A stretch of 64,000 nucleotides of DNA, taken from contig NZ_JACHXJ010000006.1 of NCBI RefSeq assembly GCF_014192015.1, forward strand, positions 62,001 through 126,000, given 5' to 3'. The notes under the pieces were generated by a model. That model did no database searches. It was not told where the DNA came from and saw only the letters and a program-made list of their open reading frames with translations. This stretch comes from Paenibacillus rhizosphaerae. Lineage in GTDB: Bacteria; Bacillota; Bacilli; Paenibacillales; Paenibacillaceae. Shown piece by piece: positions 42,996 through 51,625 of this stretch (positions are counted from its first letter, which is position 1; each line of letters opens with the position of its first letter). The position numbers were made by a program, and so were the translations under genes.

Positions 42996-43823
42996 TTAGA
43001 AATTAAAATGATCAGGGTCGCCGCCGGTCCGTTGGTTCCGGTTCAGCCCGTCGATCTGCTGCATTTCGTCCGCCGTCAATTCGAAGTCAAACACGTCGGC
43101 ATTTTCGATGATCCGGTGTTCCTTGACCGATTTCGGAATCGTCACGATCTCGTGCTGAAGATCCCAGCGGATGATGACCTGCGCGGTGGATTTGCCGTAT
43201 TTGGCGCCGATGCCTGCGAGCACTTCATTGTCCAGCAGCTGGCCAGCAGCCAGCGGCGACCAGGCTTCAATCTGGATGCCCTGCGATTTGCAGTAGCTGC
43301 GCAGTTCCGTTTGGGAGAGCAGCGGATGCAGCTCCACCTGATTGACAGCCGGCTTTACCTCGGCATCCTGCATCAGATCCTCCAAATGGTGGACGTGGAA
43401 GTTGGATACGCCGATCGTACGGACTCTGCCGTCCTTCTGCAGCTTTTCCAGCGCACGCCATGTATCCTTGTACTTGCCTTTGACCGGCCAGTGAATCAGG
43501 TACAGATCCACATAGTCCAAGCCGAGCTTGCTTATGCTTTGATCAAACGCCTTCAGGGTAGAGTCATAGCCTTGATCCGAATTCCAAACTTTGGTGGTAA
43601 TGAACAGCTCCTCACGCGGAACGCCGGATTCCCGGACAGCCTTGCCGACACCTTCTTCGTTACCGTACAGCGCAGCCGTGTCGATACTGCGGTAGCCGTG
43701 CGCAATAGCCGCTTTCACCGCGTTAATGACCTCATCGCCTTCCTGTGCCTTGTAGACGCCCAGCCCGAGCCATGGCATGGCATACCCGCTGGACAAGGTT
43801 GTGGTGGACTGCAGATTGTTCAT
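42996..43823 (-). CDS. Aldo/keto reductase (YtbE/YvgN type)
   Basis: A 275-residue NADPH-dependent reductase. The AKR tetrad is complete: Asp and Tyr in YRSIDTAALYGNEEGVG (about 47-54), Lys in LFITTKVWN (about 75) and His in YLIHWPV (about 107). The signature VRTIGVSNFHVHHLEDL and the C-terminal IPKSVKEHRIIENADVFDF (cofactor phosphate site) match glyoxal or methylglyoxal reductases and 2,5-diketogluconate-type enzymes. AAGGAGG lies ten bases ahead of the ATG. It stands downstream of the two clan GH-D genes on the same strand, separated by 96 bases, so it may reduce a released sugar or serve general carbonyl detoxification. Confidence 0.92.
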   Translation of the reverse strand: MNNLQSTTTLSSGYAMPWLGLGVYKAQEGDEVINAVKAAIAHGYRSIDTAALYGNEEGVGKAVRESGVPREELFITTKVWNSDQGYDSTLKAFDQSISKLGLDYVDLYLIHWPVKGKYKDTWRALEKLQKDGRVRTIGVSNFHVHHLEDLMQDAEVKPAVNQVELHPLLSQTELRSYCKSQGIQIEAWSPLAAGQLLDNEVLAGIGAKYGKSTAQVIIRWDLQHEIVTIPKSVKEHRIIENADVFDFELTADEMQQIDGLNRNQRTGGDPDHFNF

Positions 43824-43919
43824 GAGTAAGACGCCTCCTTCGAATCAGGTAAAAGTCGTGGATGACTGAGAACCACCCATCCTGTCCCAAGATAAACCAG
43901 CCTTTGGGTAAAGTCAAAT

Positions 43920-46523
43920 TCAAGGACTAATTTTGTACAGCTTGGATTCGGCACCTTTCAGCGTAACGTCCAGCGCTTCACCTGCCGTTGTCTTTTCCCC
44001 GGTCCACAAGTCGGTCACTTGAACGGATACTCCCTCATGGACAGGAATGCCGGCACGCTTCAGATCGATCAGACGCTGCTCCGGATTTTGCGTGTAATTG
44101 AACACGGCCAAGTAATACGTGGCCTGATCTTCAAGCACAAACAGATCCGCCGCTTTCGTTCCGGTATTTCCTTCGACCGGCTTAAAGGCTTTGCCCTTCA
44201 CCGCCAGCGCGTTCACTTCCGGATTGGTGAGCAGGCTCTCCATGTACTGGCGCGCCGTCGGGTCGTTCACATCGTCGGAGTTCAGGAAGACCGTGCCCGA
44301 AATGGCCGCCGCATTGACACGGGTCTGCGCTCCTTCATACGAGCCGCCCTTCACCAGCGCCATATAATCCGGATCGGTGTAACGATAGATCGTTCCGTTT
44401 TGCCACCAGCCGTAAGTCAAGTTGTTCAGCTGGTATTCCGTGCTGCCCAGGCTGCCGTCCACGTCGCAGGAAATGCGGCGGCTGTGCGCATATTGGCTCG
44501 GGAACAGCGGAGCGATCGATTCGCTGATGAACATCGTGCCGCCGATGGCCTGATCCAGGTAAGCCATTCCCTGATTGTACGCCTGAATGCCGGTCTGCAC
44601 TTTCGGATCGTAATGCCGGCCTTCCAGGGAGCCGTGGGACAGGAAGTCCACCTTGATATATTCAAACCCTTCCTTTTTGAAACGGTTCATATAGTAGTCG
44701 ATCCGGGCTTTCACCGCCGGATGGGTCGGGTCGACGGCATATGCGCCGTCCAGCTTCGGCAGAATGTTGCCGGATGCATCTCTCAGCACGATATCCCCAT
44801 ACTTGTACTTGCCGTCCGTCCCTTCGACCACCTGCTCCAAGTTGTCCCCCCAATAAACAAACGGGGAGTAGTAGATGCCCGCCTTCTGGCCGTTGCCGTG
44901 AATCAGCTTCACGAGATCGGTCAGCTGCTGGTCGGTCATGTTGTCCCAATACGAATCGAGGTTAATGTACACGTTCCCGTTGTTCTCGAAAGAGTTGTTC
45001 TGCAAATGCTCCTTCACATAGTTGGAGACGGCTGCCGCGTTGTCATAGCTGAGATGATCGGCATAAGCGCCCCAGCTGTTCCAGCCGACAGGTACGCCTT
45101 CTGGGATGCTGTCGCCAAAAGCAAGCGGCGGCGCAATCGCGGCATTCACCTGGCCGTAGCCCTCCATCCCTTTGCGGTAGTCGTCGTACAAACCGATGAA
45201 CACCTTCGGCGAGGTCACGCTCTTTCCGGACACGCTTCCGTGCGGCAGGCTGTCATGCGTGGAAGCCTGGGAAGTAAAGCCCCCGTACACGCGCAGCTCG
45301 TTCAGCTTATTGTCGGTGCCGCTCCAGTGAATTCCCGTTTTCCAAGTGTCATGCGTAACGGAACCGACCACCAGACCTTTTCGGCTTGTATTGTCATAAA
45401 TGGCTGTTAGTTCGGAACTGACATAGTTGTCCGTATTTAAGCGAGTATTGATACTTTTCGCCTGATACCGGGACCAGCTGTCGTTATCAAAAGGCGTCAC
45501 GAGCACCCGGTTGTCACCGTAGCTGCCGATATCAATGCCGCCCCGGGCCTCCACTGCCAGCGGCGCAATTTGGTTGGTCGTCAGCCCGGCGGCTTGGGAA
45601 GCCGTCACTTCCGTCAATACGTAGGGTCCGTTGTTATAAATGTAAAAGACCTGGCTCAGATCCGGCAGTCCTTCTTGCTCGCTGCGGACCGTTACCTTGA
45701 TGCCTTCGCCCGTGCCGTCACGGAATGGGGTCACACCATCCTTGGCCTTAAACGTATGCTTGGCGTAATCCTTGCTCGCCACCGTCTTGTCCAGCTGGAT
45801 TTCGCTATAGGCACCCTTGATCACCGGCTTCTGATTCCAGTTGTACTGGGACAGGCCGGTCGAGGTATTATACAGCAGCTCGTACGACGGATTGGCCACA
45901 CTGAACCCACGCTGGTACTCGGTCAGCGTAATGGAGCCGTACTTCGTGACATGGAGCTGCTTGCCCAGTTCGCCAATGCTGCCGTCATGGTCCGGCACGC
46001 CGTCACCCTCCGATGCCAGACGCAGCTCAATCAGGTCGATATCCGGCGAGTATCCGCCGCCGTCATCGAAGAGGATCGTATTGCTGCCCTGCTGCAAGTC
46101 GATCTGGATATTGTAGGTGCCGACCGTATTCCAGTCCGCCGTTTTGGGAAAGTTGAAATTCTCCCCTTCCGCCCCGTTGACCGAAATGACGGCGGCGCGG
46201 GGGTCGCCGGAAATGTAGTGCACCGTCATCGTATAGACACCGGCCTGATCCGCAGTGACGCCGTTAAACTGCAGGGTAGAGCCGCCATACAAGTTGCCCG
46301 CTTTTTTACCGCCCGAGCAGGTCCCGCAGTCCGCGGGACCCGCATTGCCCGTAAACGTGTTAGCGCCAGCTTCCGCCTCGTACGAAACGGCTGCTGCATC
46401 GGCTCCCGTTCCCGCAGCCGTCTCAGAAGATGCGGCCCAGGAAGCCCCGGGCCAGGACAGGGCCAGCAGCCCAGCCCATACCATCAGCAATATTTTCGGG
46501 ATAAACCGCATTCGTGTACTCAT
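43920..46523 (-). CDS. Secreted clan GH-D glycosidase with carbohydrate-binding module
   Basis: About 867 residues. The signal peptide (IPKILLMVWAGLLALSWPGASWA) is followed by a CBM6/35-like module (VSYEAEAGANTFTGNA ... YTMTVHYISGDPRAAVISVNG ... FDDGGGYSPDIDLIELRL, about 45-170), a beta-sandwich, then a TIM barrel with VPVGWNSWGAY, VYINLDSYWD, AGIYYSPFVYWG, the nucleophile in FEYIKVDFLSHGSLEG (Asp near 626), FISESIAPLFP and SCDVDGSLGSTEY. These match alpha-galactosidase-like GH27/GH36 enzymes; the exact specificity, alpha-galactose or beta-L-arabinopyranose, is open. ATG 46523 has GAGG seven bases ahead; a TTG at 46529 with AGGAGG is equally possible. It is downstream of its cytoplasmic paralogue by 31 bases. 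Confidence 0.83.
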   Translation of the reverse strand: MSTRMRFIPKILLMVWAGLLALSWPGASWAASSETAAGTGADAAAVSYEAEAGANTFTGNAGPADCGTCSGGKKAGNLYGGSTLQFNGVTADQAGVYTMTVHYISGDPRAAVISVNGAEGENFNFPKTADWNTVGTYNIQIDLQQGSNTILFDDGGGYSPDIDLIELRLASEGDGVPDHDGSIGELGKQLHVTKYGSITLTEYQRGFSVANPSYELLYNTSTGLSQYNWNQKPVIKGAYSEIQLDKTVASKDYAKHTFKAKDGVTPFRDGTGEGIKVTVRSEQEGLPDLSQVFYIYNNGPYVLTEVTASQAAGLTTNQIAPLAVEARGGIDIGSYGDNRVLVTPFDNDSWSRYQAKSINTRLNTDNYVSSELTAIYDNTSRKGLVVGSVTHDTWKTGIHWSGTDNKLNELRVYGGFTSQASTHDSLPHGSVSGKSVTSPKVFIGLYDDYRKGMEGYGQVNAAIAPPLAFGDSIPEGVPVGWNSWGAYADHLSYDNAAAVSNYVKEHLQNNSFENNGNVYINLDSYWDNMTDQQLTDLVKLIHGNGQKAGIYYSPFVYWGDNLEQVVEGTDGKYKYGDIVLRDASGNILPKLDGAYAVDPTHPAVKARIDYYMNRFKKEGFEYIKVDFLSHGSLEGRHYDPKVQTGIQAYNQGMAYLDQAIGGTMFISESIAPLFPSQYAHSRRISCDVDGSLGSTEYQLNNLTYGWWQNGTIYRYTDPDYMALVKGGSYEGAQTRVNAAAISGTVFLNSDDVNDPTARQYMESLLTNPEVNALAVKGKAFKPVEGNTGTKAADLFVLEDQATYYLAVFNYTQNPEQRLIDLKRAGIPVHEGVSVQVTDLWTGEKTTAGEALDVTLKGAESKLYKISP

Positions 46524-46554
46524 CGGCAATCCTCAATCCTCCTTGAAATCTGAA

Positions 46555-48615
46555 TTATTGTTGGACGCATAACTTCAAAATGGTGGACTCCGCCGGTTCA
46601 AGGCTTAAGCGGACTTCCCCGCTGGCCTCGCTCTCGGTCCCTTCCCACAGGTCGGTTACGCGGTAGACCGCGAGCGGATCAAGTCCTATGCGGGCCAGAG
46701 GCACCGCCTTGTTCGCCGCCTGTTTTCCGTCGAAATTGAACACCGCCAGATAGACTGTCCCCTCCTCGCCCGGATCGGCCAGCATAAAGGCGTCCGCCGC
46801 ACGGCCGCCCAGGGCGCTTTCCACCGGAACGAATGTTGTGCCTTTCCGCACAAGCTCCATGATGCTGCCGTTCCGCAGCCAAGCCTTGGCTCGGGAAGCC
46901 GCTTCTTCCTGCCTGAAATCGTCCCCAAGCAGCAGCACCGTCCCCGCGATCACGGATGCCGTCAATCGGCTCCGCCCCTCGTTCCGGGTGGTGGCCTCCT
47001 GGTTAAAGCTCTTGAACAGCACCGAGTGATCGGGGTCGTTGAACCGGTACAGCGTATCGTTCATCCACCAGCCGTAGGTCAGCGAATTTAGCAAATATTC
47101 CGTATCCCCGATCATGCCGAACACGTCGCAGGAAATTCTCCGGCTATGCGCAAAGGCGTATGGGAACAGCGGCGCGATCGACAGATTGATAAATATCGGC
47201 CTTCCGGCAGCTTCGGGAGACAGCTTCTTGGCCAGATAAGACAGCCCATAATGATAGGCAGCAATGCCGGTGGTGATTTCAGGGCGGTAATGCTGTCCCT
47301 CCAGCGCACCGTGCGCCATAAAATCGAGCTTGATGTACTCGAAGCCCTCCCGGATGATTTTGTCCGTAAACCAATCGATGCGCTTCAGCGCCCCCGGATG
47401 GGTCGGATCGATCGCCAGGCCGCCGGCGATGTCCGGCAGGATTTCGCCCTCAGCGTCCCGCAGCAAAATGTCGCTGTACGTGAACTCGCCATCCGTTCCT
47501 TCCACGGGCTTACCGAATTGGGCCGGGCTGCCCCAGAAGGCAAACGGCGTCCAGTACGTCCCCGGCTTGTGGCCGTTTTGCCGCACCCGGTTCAGCGCAT
47601 CCTCCATCTCTTCATCCGTCAGACGGTCCCAGAAGGCGTCGAAATTAATGTACAGCGTGTCGTTGTTATGAAAACCGTCCGCCTGAACTTCGCGCTTCAG
47701 AAAATCGCTCGTCGATGTGTACAGGTCATAATCCAGCGTGCTCATCGCGGCAGACCAGCTGTTCCAGCCCACGGGAACCCCGCCTTCCCACGGGAGCGCC
47801 GGCGACAGGGCCCCATTAGCCCGCCCGTAAGCCTCAAGACCGCGGCGGTAATCGTCGTATCCGCCGACGAACACAGTCGGCGACGCCACGCGCGTCCCAT
47901 GGACGTAGCCGTGCGGCTGAAAATCCCGGGTCATTTCCCCTGCCGCACCGGCGTATAGCTCCAGCTCGTCCAGCGTTCCCGGCTGTTCGCCCTGGATTTT
48001 GATGCCGGTTTTCCATACGTCATGACTCAGGGAACCGGCAATGATCCCCTGCCGGCTGTGCGGCCGGAACAGTGCCGTGACCTCGTAGCTTTCGGTGCGC
48101 AGCGGCGCCGTCTGTGTCTCATAGCGCACCCACTTATCGTTGTCGTAGGGAACGCGGAGCACCGTAAGCTCGTCATCCTTATCCACGGCTTGCCCGAAGG
48201 ACAGCTGTCCGGACCGCAGCACCGTCATCCGGTTCAGCCGGATGCGCGTCTTATGGACGGCCGTCAGTTGCGTCAGGTAGAACGGCGCCCCCTCGTAGAT
48301 CCAAAAATGCTGCTCCAGTGTCGGGAGCATGTCGGATTCATGCACCAGCGTCAAATGCAGGCCGGTCCCCAAGGCATCCTCGACGTTTTCCGGTTCCCCA
48401 TTCATGCTGTGGCGGTCGTAGCTTCCCGTATGGTATTCGCGCCCGTTCCACCGGATCGCGCTGTGGATTTCTTTCCAGTCCCACAGCGTGCCGCCGGCAG
48501 CGTTGTAATGGCCTTGTTCCAGGTCGATCTCCAGCGTCACCCAATCCGTAGATACGCGAAGCTTAGAGCCGGTTTGCCGGACCTGAACCGCGTCCGTTTG
48601 GCTGTTCGTGATCAT
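46555..48615 (-). CDS. Cytoplasmic clan GH-D glycosidase, paralogue of the secreted one
   Basis: About 686 residues without signal peptide or CBM. The barrel motifs parallel the secreted neighbour: VPVGWNSWSAAMSTLDYD, LYINFDAFWDRL, PGTYWTPFAFWGSP, the nucleophile in FEYIKLDFMAHGALEG (Asp near 430), FINLSIAPLFPYAFAHSRRISCDVFGMIGDTEYLLN and YRFNDPDH. The secreted copy has ISES where this one has NLS, a difference that may affect the active site. The start is taken as ATG 48615 with AGGAGG twelve bases ahead; the frame is open to 48684. An inverted repeat and TATAAT lie about 100 bases upstream. The two enzymes look like an outside/inside pair acting on one glycan. Confidence 0.82.
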   Translation of the reverse strand: MITNSQTDAVQVRQTGSKLRVSTDWVTLEIDLEQGHYNAAGGTLWDWKEIHSAIRWNGREYHTGSYDRHSMNGEPENVEDALGTGLHLTLVHESDMLPTLEQHFWIYEGAPFYLTQLTAVHKTRIRLNRMTVLRSGQLSFGQAVDKDDELTVLRVPYDNDKWVRYETQTAPLRTESYEVTALFRPHSRQGIIAGSLSHDVWKTGIKIQGEQPGTLDELELYAGAAGEMTRDFQPHGYVHGTRVASPTVFVGGYDDYRRGLEAYGRANGALSPALPWEGGVPVGWNSWSAAMSTLDYDLYTSTSDFLKREVQADGFHNNDTLYINFDAFWDRLTDEEMEDALNRVRQNGHKPGTYWTPFAFWGSPAQFGKPVEGTDGEFTYSDILLRDAEGEILPDIAGGLAIDPTHPGALKRIDWFTDKIIREGFEYIKLDFMAHGALEGQHYRPEITTGIAAYHYGLSYLAKKLSPEAAGRPIFINLSIAPLFPYAFAHSRRISCDVFGMIGDTEYLLNSLTYGWWMNDTLYRFNDPDHSVLFKSFNQEATTRNEGRSRLTASVIAGTVLLLGDDFRQEEAASRAKAWLRNGSIMELVRKGTTFVPVESALGGRAADAFMLADPGEEGTVYLAVFNFDGKQAANKAVPLARIGLDPLAVYRVTDLWEGTESEASGEVRLSLEPAESTILKLCVQQ

Positions 48616-48711
48616 TCGCCTGATTTTCCTCCTGTCTCTGCAAGTCTTTGGCTGCGCCGGGCGAAAGTCAGGAATGCTTGGCATCCGCTTCCGCCCCAGC
48701 CGTATGACTTC

Positions 48712-48742
48712 ATTATAGAAAGCGCTTTATCGGCTTTCTATA
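48712..48742 (-). promoter_or_regulatory. Promoter with inverted repeat upstream of the GH-D pair
   Basis: TATAGAAAGC (48714-48723) and GCTTTCTATA (48733-48742) form perfect 10-base arms with a 9-base spacer. Inside lies AAAGCGCTTT (48719-48728), the core of a cre or LacI-type site. The minus strand has TATAAT at 48717-48712 but no good -35 box, so an activator or repressor is likely to act here. Confidence 0.5.
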
Positions 48743-48893
48743 GAGCGATCTACCGATTGATAACGGGAATTAACGCTTCTGGATGATGGGCGGGCTGTTA
48801 AAATGCGGCATGGGGATGGCGAGGGATGAGCGTTTGTGGATCGGGCATGCGTGCCTGAGTGCGGGGTGGACTTCGGTGCTCAATGGACGTCGG

Positions 48894-49055
48894 CACTTCG
48901 ATGGGCGTTGCCACTTCGATGGGCGCTTGTGCTTCGATGGATGCTGGTGCTTCGATGGGCGCTGGTGCTTCGATGGGCGCTGGCGCTTCGATGGGCGCTG
49001 GCGCTTCGATGGACGCTGGTGCTTCGATGGACGTTTGCGCTTCGATGGGCGCTCC
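48894..49055. repeat. Minisatellite of nine 18-base units
   Basis: Nine tandem copies of an 18-base unit close to TGCTTCGATGGGCGCTGG fill the 162 bases, with one to four substitutions per copy. Because 18 is a multiple of three, several frames stay open here (FDGRWR, LRWALA and ASMGAG repeats on +, HRSTSA on -). None has a ribosome site or continues into a recognisable protein, so the repeat is treated as non-coding. Confidence 0.88.
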
Positions 49056-49070
49056 GTGTACGAAACTTTC

Positions 49071-49168
49071 CTACGATCGCTGTTGCCCCCGAATTTTTGC
49101 GGAATCTATAGAAGGATAAAATTCGGGGACTGCTTATGCTTTCGTAGTGAGCTTTCCTGCGGAAAGCT
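49071..49168. repeat. Nested and adjacent hairpins, REP/MITE-like
   Basis: CTACGA (49071-49076) pairs with TCGTAG (49142-49147). Inside, CCCCGAATTTT (49087-49097) pairs with AAAATTCGGGG (49118-49128). Directly after, AGCTTTCC-TGC-GGAAAGCT spans 49150-49168. The block stands between the minisatellite and the thuA terminator in a stretch without genes. A dispersed non-coding element is inferred. Confidence 0.55.
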
Positions 49169-49383
49169 TTCAGGCGACCGCTCCGCTTCTCCGGAATGGT
49201 TTCGTCCTCTCCGCTGCGTTGTGCTGGGAGGGCATACGTGCGGGGCAACTTAAATCAAGGGTGGAAACTCCCGATTCTCAAATCACAAACACCAACAGAC
49301 ATGGGCAGCCATTAGCCATGCCCCAAATTAGTGCATCGACAATTCTCGTAACCTCGACTACCATGATTCATCTATTAACAAAC

Positions 49384-49412
49384 AAAAAAAGCAGACGCAT
49401 CTGTCTGCTTTT
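49384..49412 (-). terminator. Terminator after the thuA-like gene
   Basis: On the minus strand AAAAGCAGAC, loop AGATGC, GTCTGCTTTTTTT. It lies 168 bases past the gene and is the only terminator seen for this operon. Confidence 0.85.
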
Positions 49413-49579
49413 CCAACTTCCTATTCACCTCTTCCCCAGCTACTTTGGTCTCATCATCTCTCACCAATTTTTCATGCCGAAGAGCATCCTCAGTCACTCA
49501 GGCATCCAGGCCTACACAAGTTTAATATGCCCCGCCTTCGTCGTCAGAACCAACTTCTCCTCAGGATCATTTTCCGTCC

Positions 49580-50251
49580 CTACACATCCACCGGCTCAAG
49601 CTGCAGGCTCCATACAACCACGCGCCGCATCAGCCGGATAAATCCTTCGTTCAGCAATCCCTCGGCCAGATGCGCCGGTGTCACGCAGGCCACCCGCCCC
49701 TCGCCGTAGGGATGCAGCCAACCGGCAATGGCCTCACCGTCCCGCGAAGATGAGCGTAAGAACACCTCGGTCTCCTGCTCGGAGCAGGCGACAAAATAGT
49801 GTTCATCCTTGAATCGAAAGGTACCTTCCAGCTCACCCAGGACTGTTCCGCCGGCCAGTATATAAGTTACGTCACTGTGCTCCTTCGGATGGGATAGAAA
49901 ATACCCCCGCAGCATCTTCACATACGCGCCGTCCTCGGGATAAGACGCCAGCCCGGAATGCCATGCCAGCCAGGCACCCCCGCCGCTCACGTAAGTTTCG
50001 AACTGCCGGCCGATGTCTTCGGTCATCCAAGATGCCTCGGGGTCGCTTTGCGGCTCAAGGCGGTTCTCGGCGAATAAAATAACGAGGTCCGGCTTCTGCC
50101 CGAGCTGCCCGGCGGCGAGATCGGAAACTTCCTTATACAGCAGTTCAGTTTGTCCATTCGCCAGGAAGGGCTCCAAGACTTGTTCAATAGACTTTCTTGC
50201 CGGCTCGGCTTCATGATAAAAATCGCCGACGACCGCCCAAATCGTTCTCAT
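49580..50251 (-). CDS. ThuA-like domain protein
   Basis: A 223-residue cytoplasmic protein of the ThuA-like (class I glutamine-amidotransferase-like) fold: VVGDFYHEAEPARKSIEQVL at the start, DLVILFAENR, the loop FETYVSGGGAWLAWHSGLASYPED, HPKEHSDVTYILAG, FRFKDEHYFV and GRVACVTPAHLAEGLLNEGF. Family members take part in use of trehalose and other sugars or sit beside dehydrogenases; the chemistry is not established. AAGGAGG lies seven bases before the ATG. It is the last gene of a probable operon LacI, VOC, SDR, ThuA on the minus strand. Confidence 0.88.
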   Translation of the reverse strand: MRTIWAVVGDFYHEAEPARKSIEQVLEPFLANGQTELLYKEVSDLAAGQLGQKPDLVILFAENRLEPQSDPEASWMTEDIGRQFETYVSGGGAWLAWHSGLASYPEDGAYVKMLRGYFLSHPKEHSDVTYILAGGTVLGELEGTFRFKDEHYFVACSEQETEVFLRSSSRDGEAIAGWLHPYGEGRVACVTPAHLAEGLLNEGFIRLMRRVVVWSLQLEPVDV

Positions 50252-50307
50252 GAGTCATCCTCCTTATTGATCGATTGCTATGCAGAGGCACGGAGAATTC
50301 GCAATCG

Positions 50308-51009
50308 TTAAAAGGGCATTGCTTCCCCTCGGTGGTTCACCATCCAGGCATCCGGATCGGGGACGACGGTTCGTTCCGCGATGCGCAGCAGGCCCTGCGC
50401 GGTATCCGCCGGGTCGCCCGGCGCTTGGTCGCCGCCCATCGGGGTCCGGATCCATCCGGGATGCACGGCATAAACCGCAAAATTCTGAGGGGTCAGCTCC
50501 TTGCGGAGCTGGGCGGTAAAGTAGTTCAGTCCGCTTTTGGATATCGCGTAAGGATAATCCCCGCCGTAAGCCCCGGTAAAGCATCCGGCCTCCGAGCTGA
50601 CGTTGATGATGCACGGTTTGGCGCTCCTGCGCAGCAGCGGTAGAAAATGTTTCACGACCTTCATCGGTCCGTATAAGTTCGCCAGCATGGACTTTTCCAT
50701 ATCGGCAAAATCCAGCTCCTCCAGTTTATGCTCGCGGCCGATCAGCACGCCTGCGTTGTTAATCAATGCATCGAGCACATCCGTTTGCTTCAGAACGGCC
50801 GACATGGCGTTCTTCACGCTCTCTTCGTCAGTGACATCCATTGCGACCAGCTGGAGCCGGTCCGGATGGGCTGCACGCAGGGCACGAAGCGGCTCGGTAT
50901 GCCGCTCCATATCCCGCACGCCTGCAAACACGTTATGCCCTAGTGCAAGCGCAGCTTTGACTGTCTCAAAGCCAAGCCCCCGGGCCGATCCCGTGATCAA
51001 CATATTCAT
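50308..51009 (-). CDS. Short-chain dehydrogenase/reductase
   Basis: A 233-residue classical SDR. Cofactor motif TGSARGLG (about 6-13), DVTD in VAMDVTDEES, INNAGVL (about 86-92), the catalytic Ser in INVSSEAG (about 139) and YPYAISK (YxxxK, about 153-159) are all present. It oxidises or reduces an alcohol/carbonyl substrate with NAD(P); the substrate is unknown. It lies 28 bases after the VOC gene and 56 bases before the ThuA-like gene on the same strand, which suggests a shared pathway under the LacI regulator. Confidence 0.92.
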   Translation of the reverse strand: MNMLITGSARGLGFETVKAALALGHNVFAGVRDMERHTEPLRALRAAHPDRLQLVAMDVTDEESVKNAMSAVLKQTDVLDALINNAGVLIGREHKLEELDFADMEKSMLANLYGPMKVVKHFLPLLRRSAKPCIINVSSEAGCFTGAYGGDYPYAISKSGLNYFTAQLRKELTPQNFAVYAVHPGWIRTPMGGDQAPGDPADTAQGLLRIAERTVVPDPDAWMVNHRGEAMPF

Positions 51010-51037
51010 AGCTTCAGCACCTCACCTGCTTATCGGA

Positions 51038-51490
51038 TTAATCGTTTTCCAGCAGCTCGATCAGAACTTTCAGCTCGTTGCTGCTGTCGATGTATGCGTA
51101 GCGCCCGCCGGTGTATTCGCCTTTTTGAATCAGCGGCATGTGGCGGCCTTCCAGAACGGCGATCTTTTCCTTCATTCCTTGGATCCCAAACGCAATATGA
51201 TGAACGCCCTCACCATGCTCCTCCAAAAATCCACGCCAGGTCGACGGATGCTCATCCGGCTCAATCAGCTCGATCTGCAGCTGTCCGCAGTCAAAAAAGG
51301 CCAGCTTCGCGCGAGCCTCCGAAGACTGCCCGTTAAACTCCGTCTGGGCGATATCCACGGTGTCCGTCCAGGACCATTTCGGCCGCTCTACCCCGAGAAA
51401 ATCCGCGTAGCTCTGCGAAACGGTATCGATGTCTTTCACAACAATTCCGATTTGTGTAACCAGCTTGGTTCCTAATGCGCCTGCCGTCAT
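51038..51490 (-). CDS. VOC-family protein (methylmalonyl-CoA epimerase/glyoxalase-like)
   Basis: A 150-residue protein with two beta-alpha-beta-beta-beta modules: TQIGIVVKDIDTVSQSYADFLG and VHHIAFGIQGMKEKIAVLEG. It resembles methylmalonyl-CoA epimerase, but the first metal-ligand His of the usual HIGI motif is Gln here. The later ligands, His in GVHHIAF and Glu in LIELLE, remain. Start ATG 51490 has AAGGAGG eight bases ahead; a longer frame to 51571 lacks a ribosome site. It stands between the LacI regulator and the SDR gene. It may isomerise a sugar or hydroxyacid intermediate. Confidence 0.88.
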   Translation of the reverse strand: MTAGALGTKLVTQIGIVVKDIDTVSQSYADFLGVERPKWSWTDTVDIAQTEFNGQSSEARAKLAFFDCGQLQIELIEPDEHPSTWRGFLEEHGEGVHHIAFGIQGMKEKIAVLEGRHMPLIQKGEYTGGRYAYIDSSNELKVLIELLEND

Positions 51491-51625
51491 ATGAAGATCC
51501 TCCTTAACAGTGCTGAATTGGAAAAGCATTTTTTCACGTCGAACCCTAAGCAACCGAAGCGCTTCCCTCAACTGATCCCGAGAAAGCCAAGTCTGCCTTT
51601 CACAGCTTCCGTTTTACTGTCCACA

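Larger units (their letters stand above)
48743..49579. other. Gene-free interval between the GH-D pair and the thuA-like gene
   Basis: Apart from the minisatellite, the hairpin block and the terminator at 49384-49412, I see no gene. The frame at 48783-49253 owes its length to the repeat. Confidence 0.7.

Noticed and set aside
48783..49253. Frames of 86-156 codons over the minisatellite
   Set aside because: Open only because the 18-base unit keeps the frame; no ribosome site, no recognisable domain, several frames equally open.
51557..51566. GAAGCGCTTC palindrome between LacI and VOC genes
   Set aside because: It differs from the two LacI-type sites upstream and is short enough to occur by chance.
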